From NCBI RefSeq assembly GCF_019956555.1, contig NZ_JAHBDQ010000022.1:237411-301410 (forward strand): a stretch of 64,000 nucleotides of DNA, given 5' to 3'. Shown here in pieces: positions 60,001 through 64,000 of this stretch; positions within the stretch are counted from its first letter, which is position 1; every line of letters begins with the position of its first letter. The notes beneath the pieces were generated by a model. That model was not told the origin of the DNA, made no database searches, and worked only from the letters and a program-made list of their open reading frames with translations. The DNA is from Pseudomonas sp. A-RE-19. GTDB lineage: Bacteria; Pseudomonadota; Gammaproteobacteria; Pseudomonadales; Pseudomonadaceae. Both the position numbers and the translations under genes were made by a program.

Positions 60001-61538
60001 CCCCGATTGCGCCCGTCACGCCGGTCGATGACAGTGGCAAGTGGAGCAAAACGCTCACCGGTCTGAGCGTTGCGCCCCACAACATCAAGGCCAAAGCGCT
60101 TTATGGCACACAGCCGGAGTCGGAGATTCGGGCCTTTACTGTGGCTGAGGCTGTGACACCGACCATTGACCGTGTCACTGATTCCAAGGGTGAAGTCCTG
60201 CATAACGGCAGCACGTTCGACACCAGCGTGACCGTCACAGGCAAAGCGAGCCCCGGCCAGACCGTGCAGCTCTACGACGGCAGCACCCCGATTGCGCCCG
60301 TCACGCCGGTCGATGACAGTGGCAAGTGGAGCAAAACGCTCACAGATCTGAGCGTTGCGCCCCACAACATCAAGGCCAAAGCGCTTTATGGCACACAGCC
60401 GGAGTCGGAGGTTCGGGCCTTTACCGTAGCGGTCGCCTCGGCTCCGATTATTGAGTGTGTCACTGACTCCAAGGGTGAAGTCCTGCATAACGGCACCACG
60501 TTCGACACCAGCGTGACCGTCACAGGCAAAGCGAACCCCGGCCAGACCGTGCAGCTCTACGACGGCAGCACCCCGATTGCGCCCGTCACGCCGGTCGATG
60601 ACAGTGGCAAGTGGAGCAAAACGCTCACCGGTCTGAGCGTTGCGCCCCACAACATCAAGGCCAAAGCGCTTTATGGCACACAGCCGGAGTCGGAGGTTCG
60701 GACTTTCGTCGTGGCAACTCACATCGCTCCCAGGATCGACTCGGTAAAAGGTGGCGGCGTCGAAATACCTGACAACGGAGAAACCAAAAGCACCACCGTC
60801 ACCCTGCGGGGCATTGTTACGCCCAATCATCAGGTGCAGATCTACGATAACAACGTAGCCAAACATACAGTGACCGCTGTCGGTACGACCTGGGACACAA
60901 CGCTTGCCGTGCCCGTGGGCAGCCACTCGATCACGGCAAAAGCGCTCACCACCGGGCAGGTTTCCAACACTCGCAGAGTAAGAGTCCTGTCGTCGTTGAC
61001 CATCAACACGGCACGCGTAACGCTGTCCGGGTGGATTTTCAGACATGACAGTACGCCAACGAATCCTCCGGCCGGCAGTTTTGTCGACAGAACGGCCAAC
61101 AGTGGTGTGCCGCCCTATCGATATACCTCGAGTAACCCCGGGGTTGCTGAAGTCAATGTCAATACGGGCCGGGTAATTTCCAAAGGCAATGGCAGCGCTG
61201 TGATCACGGTCACCGACGCCACGAACCAGACCGCGTCTTATCCTGTTTCGGTTTCGAATGTGTTTTACTCCTTCGGACTCGGTTCGTTTGGTCCATACGG
61301 GCTTGCTGCTGAGGCGGCCGCCCAGCACGGGGGAAGAATTCCTTCCTTGGCCGAGTGGCGGTCTTACATCAACACTTATGCGGGGGTCGCGACCATTGCC
61401 AGATGGGTCTGGAGTGCCGACCGAGCCGGCATAAATACTCAGTGGGCGATCTATCCAGCTACCGGCGCAACACAGCAGTATTGGGATTGGTTTTTCAATC
61501 GCCAGAGTGCTGATGGTTTTGGTATCAGGCCGAAATAG
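57039..61538 (+). CDS. large Ig-like repeat protein, adhesin-like
   Basis: A 1499-residue protein without an evident signal peptide. Residues about 1-840 hold divergent modules of about 105-115 residues, each with a LP.P.V..A..D.LDP start. Then come five Big-type Ig-like modules of about 95 residues (about 845-1310); three middle ones are nearly identical (TVTGKASPGQTVQLYDGSTPIAP...). A BIG2-like module (NPGVAEVNVNTGRVISKGNGSAVITVTD) and a C-terminal domain with GGRIPSLAEWRSYIN...WVWSADRAG, lectin/FGE-like, end the chain. No LapA TAAG site, RTX or anchor motif was seen. Probably surface-exposed or secreted by an unidentified route; function unknown. Confidence 0.75.
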   Translation: MTSLRPYLTPFSRIDISPMSLDPVLVTGMTRPIVDGDGGIGLGVVEDDPEGVFCVIDPWYRMQEGDTVDVYLDLVNVWSHEVTAQEVNQRLFFFVPKEQFVPGWIEQCFYRLQRKDETEPDAPSVTLRLLVKLDRPAGRDTDPHLPGHSHLKMVQLPKEVIEQGVDAEWAAKGVPMTIERYPNIALRDTVQVKWGSVYLKPLVLSQAHVDGTQPIEVVAEQADILAGGDSAALLVHYEVYDEVWNYSVEWSKTTTVKVDAGAWRLDAPIIDEAVDGKIDLIALNQQDVTVLIRVETDDFAIGDTITMTWIGTPKIGEPLINIQSHEITNIPSILKLYIPYEEVRAIAMGSADASYVLTKKDGSPPLSSKRTFANVVGDVYAYPAPVLREVLGDILEPDTMMATVDVSYPSMANGDYIELIWEGTRSDSSSYLHSEEHTVSQNDAERKLITLYIFGEHIDVLANGRLNLWYRVTNDEAAVYGVSESEHLLLKVQAITATLPAPKVPEANEEDVLDPSKIFEKVTVLVDYLGTVKEDILTCYWTGPNPFTSTSDWLPITTISAGKPISFRVDADFVTANIGDYVKVRYTLKHAATGLYSYSGTLNLLIGYLVGELPPPQLIQAVDDTLDPIKALDGVDIKVSYESMDPALDTVILKWLGTPGPGTSEDQEKPGDQSGTVMFHLDASFVGPNINRMVSVGYGVKRYGHVTPSQTLSLRVLEFQDPENQLPRPEVPQAVERVLDLMEFAGDPDVVVQKWPFIAPGQRLWLRLEGQAIGGTPHPIVLMDGVLITDGQVSNGLKQSLPRAELLKLVHSSSATVLCKVAFDGAAEESAAVEFPLLPLTVRTRYDYVTPDITDVLDSWGQVAEGGLTFDKQVTIKGIATRGEKVALFDGSTPQGEADVDKDGIWMRPLTHLTVKDYHVTAHALYDADPVSSLLRAFTVAEAVTPTIDRVTDSKGEVLHNGTTFDTSVTVTGKASPGQTVQLYDGSTPIAPVTPVDDSGKWSKTLTGLSVAPHNIKAKALYGTQPESEIRAFTVAEAVTPTIDRVTDSKGEVLHNGSTFDTSVTVTGKASPGQTVQLYDGSTPIAPVTPVDDSGKWSKTLTDLSVAPHNIKAKALYGTQPESEVRAFTVAVASAPIIECVTDSKGEVLHNGTTFDTSVTVTGKANPGQTVQLYDGSTPIAPVTPVDDSGKWSKTLTGLSVAPHNIKAKALYGTQPESEVRTFVVATHIAPRIDSVKGGGVEIPDNGETKSTTVTLRGIVTPNHQVQIYDNNVAKHTVTAVGTTWDTTLAVPVGSHSITAKALTTGQVSNTRRVRVLSSLTINTARVTLSGWIFRHDSTPTNPPAGSFVDRTANSGVPPYRYTSSNPGVAEVNVNTGRVISKGNGSAVITVTDATNQTASYPVSVSNVFYSFGLGSFGPYGLAAEAAAQHGGRIPSLAEWRSYINTYAGVATIARWVWSADRAGINTQWAIYPATGATQQYWDWFFNRQSADGFGIRPK
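59845..60699 (+). repeat. three 285-bp tandem direct repeats
   Basis: Units start at 59845, 60130 and 60415 (GGGCCTTTACTG and similar), each 95 codons, with only scattered mismatches. They encode the three near-identical Ig-like modules. A diverged module precedes and another follows. Very high nucleotide identity indicates recent duplication or ongoing homogenisation. Confidence 0.95.
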
Positions 61539-61596
61539 TCTCGATAGAGGGGTAATACTGTTCATTCAGGCAAGACTCTTCAGTCATTCTTACCTT

Positions 61597-61711
61597 TGTG
61601 GCGAGCGAGCTTGCTCGCGCCGGGCTGCGTAGCGGCCCCAAAAATCTGACAACCATTGCCGATTTTTGTGAGTGCTGCGCACTCAAGCGGGAGCAAGCTC
61701 CCTCGCCACAA
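61597..61711. repeat. REP-like pair (family C)
   Basis: TGTGGCGAGCGAGCTTGCTCGCGCC and, inverted, GCGGGAGCAAGCTCCCTCGCCACA. It is a third REP family in the window, seen once. Confidence 0.8.
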
Positions 61712-61787
61712 GTTTCTCACTGACAAGCAGCTCCACCCTGCTCAAGACCACACAGGCATTCAAACCGTTCATCGGAAACCCCCGCCA

Positions 61788-61812
61788 ACCTGTTACTTCT
61801 GACAGTAGCCAG
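61788..61812 (+). promoter_or_regulatory. shared upstream box, copy 2
   Basis: Core TTCTGACAGTAGCCAG, 23 of 25 positions identical to the copy before the first Ig-repeat gene. It lies 59 bp before the second gene's ATG. Conservation of the box while flanking DNA differs suggests a functional site. Confidence 0.65.
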
Positions 61813-61871
61813 CCCTCCCGCCTCAGGCCTTAAATCACTCCGTCACCCTTTCACGGATCGGAGTCCTCACC

Positions 61872-64000
61872 ATGCTCAAGCAGCCCCCTAAAAAAATCTC
61901 CCCACTGACCCGAGCCGGCACGCTCGCGCTGCTGGATCCGGAAGTCCCCGGGCGTACCGAGCCGGTGCTGCCCTCTGGTGAATGGGGGATCAACCGCGCC
62001 GCGGCCCGAGGCAACTTTCCCGAGAAGGGGCTCAAAGTGCATATCCCCGCTTGGGCAAACATGAGCAAAGGTGATTCGGTCAAGTTGCTGCTCAATGGTG
62101 GCGTGGTGGATCAGCACACCCTCACTCAGGACGTTGAAGTGGGTGAGCGCGCCACCTTGTGGGTGGCCCCGGCTCGACTTCTGAGCGGCGTCTACCCGCT
62201 GAGCTATTCGGTCAAGCGGCTCAGCCAGCAGGAGGAAACTTACACCCCGCCGGCCATACTCCTGGCCAAGCTTGAACCGCCGGGCGGCCAGGATCTGGAT
62301 CCGGATGTGGGCGCCCATTCCGAGCTGTTCATGACCTTTACACCGCCTGAAGTGGTCCAGGACGGGGTGGACAAGGACACCGCCAAAACCGGCATCGACA
62401 TCACCATCAAGGCCAAATCAGGCATCCCGACCGATCCTCCCTACCCGAACATCACCGTGGGCGACGTGATCACGCTGAGCTGGGGCGGTGTGCGCGTGCT
62501 GTCCGCCCCGGTCACCCAGGCGCAGATCGACACCCCTGCCGACAACCCCATCGTCATTCACGTCAACGAAACGGTCATTCTTGAGGCGGGGGACTCGGGC
62601 AAGGACAAGCTCGCCGTGACCTTCATGATCCGCGACCTGGTGCACAACGAGTCCGAGGACTGGTGCCCGGAAACCCGCATCGAGGTCACGACCGATACGA
62701 CGCGGCTGGGTGCGCCGATCCTTGAACAGGCCAACGGCAACGAGCTTGATCTGGACACCCTCGGCGAAGAGGCGCTCGACCTCCAAGTCTGGGCCGATTC
62801 CCCAGACGACTTCCACAAGGACGACGTCATCATCATGAACATCAGGGGCACCACCCTCGATGGCAAGCCGGTAGACATCAAGGCACGAGGAACAGTACCT
62901 AAAAATCCGCCCGTAGTGGTTCACGTACCGTTACCGAACAGCACTGCCCGTGATTTGGCCAAGACTCAGGCGGTCTTTTCCTACGAACTGGAGCGCGGCG
63001 GGTCAGTCATCCAGCGTTCCAAAGGTCGTTTCGTCAACATCGTCGGCGAAGCCAGGCTGCTGGCGGCGCCCCTGGCCGAGGATGCATCGGACGGCGCCCT
63101 CAACCCCGACCTGGCGCGCGCCCGGATCCGTATTCCCTACGATGAAACCCTGCTGGAGGGCATGGGGATCGAGCTCAAATGGCTCGGCACTCGTCCCGAC
63201 CTCAGCAGCTACGAGCCGGAGCTGGACTGGTACATCCCGAGCGCAAGCGAAATCGCCGACAAGGACGGCTTCGTCATCATCGTCGAGGGCCGGCACCTCA
63301 AGACGCTCGAAGGTGGCACGCTGGATCTGTCGTACAACCAGCTCAGCGATGAAAACGGCGAAATCGTGAGTCGCGGCTCGCTGCACGCCGCGCTGCTGAG
63401 GGTGGGCGAACCGCAATTCGAACTGGTCAAGCCTACGGTTCTCGGGGAAAAGGACGGCGTACTGAAACCCGAGGAACTGGGCGGGGTGGGCAAGGTCACC
63501 TGCCCCAACCCGGTCAGCAATCCGACCAAGCGCGACGACAAGGTCACCTGGTACTTGCGCGATGCGCAGGGTGCCGAGCTTTACCATAACGAAATTAAAA
63601 TCAGTGCCCTGACCGCCGGCAAGGATGTGCACTTTCCCCTCGACGCAGCCTTCGTGCGGGATTACTTCGAAGCCCGGCGCGGGGAAAAACTGAGTGTCAG
63701 CTACACGCTTCTGCGAGCGGAGACGGGTAAAACCAGCTATTCAAATCCGCTGGAGTTTGTGATCGACGAAGCGTTGGTGGAATTGCAACCCGAGATCACC
63801 TCGGTGAAAGATTCGAAGAATGTTGAAATTGCCGAGGGTGCATTCACGGTAGAGAGCAATGTCACGCTCAAGGGTACCGCCAGCAAGGGCCAGAAAGTCG
63901 AGGTGCTCGACGGTGCCGTGTCCAAAGGCCAGTCCACCGCTGACCCGGCGACGGGGATCTGGGAACTTCAGGTGTCGGGGCTGTCGGTGGCGGCTCACAG
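61872..64000 (+). CDS. second large Ig-like repeat protein (3' end cut by window edge)
   Basis: 709 residues visible, open to the right edge. The start at 61872 has a CGGAG site. Composition and architecture resemble the first Ig-repeat protein: roughly 110-residue modules with V.Ve...L.p..l..g......I.i........GD.i.l.W.G and, at the right end, a Big-type Ig module (SVKDSKNVEIAEGAFTVESNVTLKGTASKGQKVEVLDG). No signal peptide. It is a paralogue of the upstream protein. Confidence 0.75.
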   Translation, partial: MLKQPPKKISPLTRAGTLALLDPEVPGRTEPVLPSGEWGINRAAARGNFPEKGLKVHIPAWANMSKGDSVKLLLNGGVVDQHTLTQDVEVGERATLWVAPARLLSGVYPLSYSVKRLSQQEETYTPPAILLAKLEPPGGQDLDPDVGAHSELFMTFTPPEVVQDGVDKDTAKTGIDITIKAKSGIPTDPPYPNITVGDVITLSWGGVRVLSAPVTQAQIDTPADNPIVIHVNETVILEAGDSGKDKLAVTFMIRDLVHNESEDWCPETRIEVTTDTTRLGAPILEQANGNELDLDTLGEEALDLQVWADSPDDFHKDDVIIMNIRGTTLDGKPVDIKARGTVPKNPPVVVHVPLPNSTARDLAKTQAVFSYELERGGSVIQRSKGRFVNIVGEARLLAAPLAEDASDGALNPDLARARIRIPYDETLLEGMGIELKWLGTRPDLSSYEPELDWYIPSASEIADKDGFVIIVEGRHLKTLEGGTLDLSYNQLSDENGEIVSRGSLHAALLRVGEPQFELVKPTVLGEKDGVLKPEELGGVGKVTCPNPVSNPTKRDDKVTWYLRDAQGAELYHNEIKISALTAGKDVHFPLDAAFVRDYFEARRGEKLSVSYTLLRAETGKTSYSNPLEFVIDEALVELQPEITSVKDSKNVEIAEGAFTVESNVTLKGTASKGQKVEVLDGAVSKGQSTADPATGIWELQVSGLSVAAH

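Larger units (their letters stand above)
61539..61871. other. intergenic region between Ig-repeat genes
   Basis: Holds a REP-like inverted pair at 61597-61711, the shared box at 61788-61812, and the ribosome binding site of the second gene. No additional gene is seen. Confidence 0.6.

Noticed and set aside
59838..61565. 575-codon minus-strand frame opposite the first Ig-repeat gene
   Set aside because: It is the antisense of the repeat-rich gene; its repeats mirror the 285-bp units, it has no ribosome binding site and no domain.

Overview
The window reads as chromosomal DNA of a fluorescent-group Pseudomonas (P. fluorescens complex). Support comes from the gene content and order: flgFGHIJKL next to a flagellin-glycosylation-type sugar locus, the phhR/phhABC aromatic amino acid locus, lapG-lapD, scpAB-yciO, and CpxRA. 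It also comes from high GC with strong GC3, and from about fifteen REP palindromes of the kind scattered through this group. No rRNA, tRNA, CRISPR array, prophage or insertion sequence was seen. Most of the window is ordinary core genome, interrupted by a few accessory islets.

Layout. 1-7047 (minus): nucleotide-sugar genes (glucose-1-P cytidylyltransferase, CDP-glucose 4,6-dehydratase, 3,5-epimerase, C-methyltransferase running off the left edge) behind an 1190-residue multi-domain glycosyltransferase; probably a branched deoxysugar for flagellin. 7143-15551 (minus): flagellar operon flgF-G-H-I-J-K-L under a sigma-54 promoter near 15616. 15824-20229: TyrR-type regulator phhR divergent from phhA-phhB-phhC, with a PhhR box at 17649. 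20586-22712: two small proteins, an MFS exporter and arfB. 22713-24460: a lower-GC islet with an orphan type VI Hcp, a DUF4225-like partner and a small membrane protein. 24516-26890: aroP with a long leader holding a Trp-containing mini-ORF, then about 900 bp without a convincing gene. 26891-28061: a 45-residue acidic peptide gene followed by an M29/NicX-like metalloenzyme, the best candidate in the window for an undescribed peptide-modification system.

28266-37022: rluB; a cupredoxin and metallophosphoesterase pair divergent from an ECF sigma/anti-sigma pair, with matched promoters on the two strands; scpB-scpA-yciO-rnm(yciV) and divergent yciB-yciI. 37133-40461: a small anchored coiled-coil protein, cpxR, a cpxP/spy-like gene with a CpxR box, and cpxA. 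40579-50516: nitroreductase, TrkH, two AraC-type regulators, an Mpo1-like protein, an HD-domain protein, a UDP-diacylglucosamine-type phosphoesterase, a DMT exporter, a SelT/W/H-like protein, a FimV-like protein and a MarR regulator. 50636-56900: recQ, a YecA/YgfB-like protein, DUF454, lapG and lapD. 57039-64000: two large Ig-like repeat proteins (the second cut by the right edge), each preceded by the same roughly 25-bp box; the first carries three nearly identical 285-bp tandem repeats.

Limits: family names are recalled from sequence motifs, with no database search. Starts were moved from the longest open frame where a ribosome binding site or the family start indicated it.
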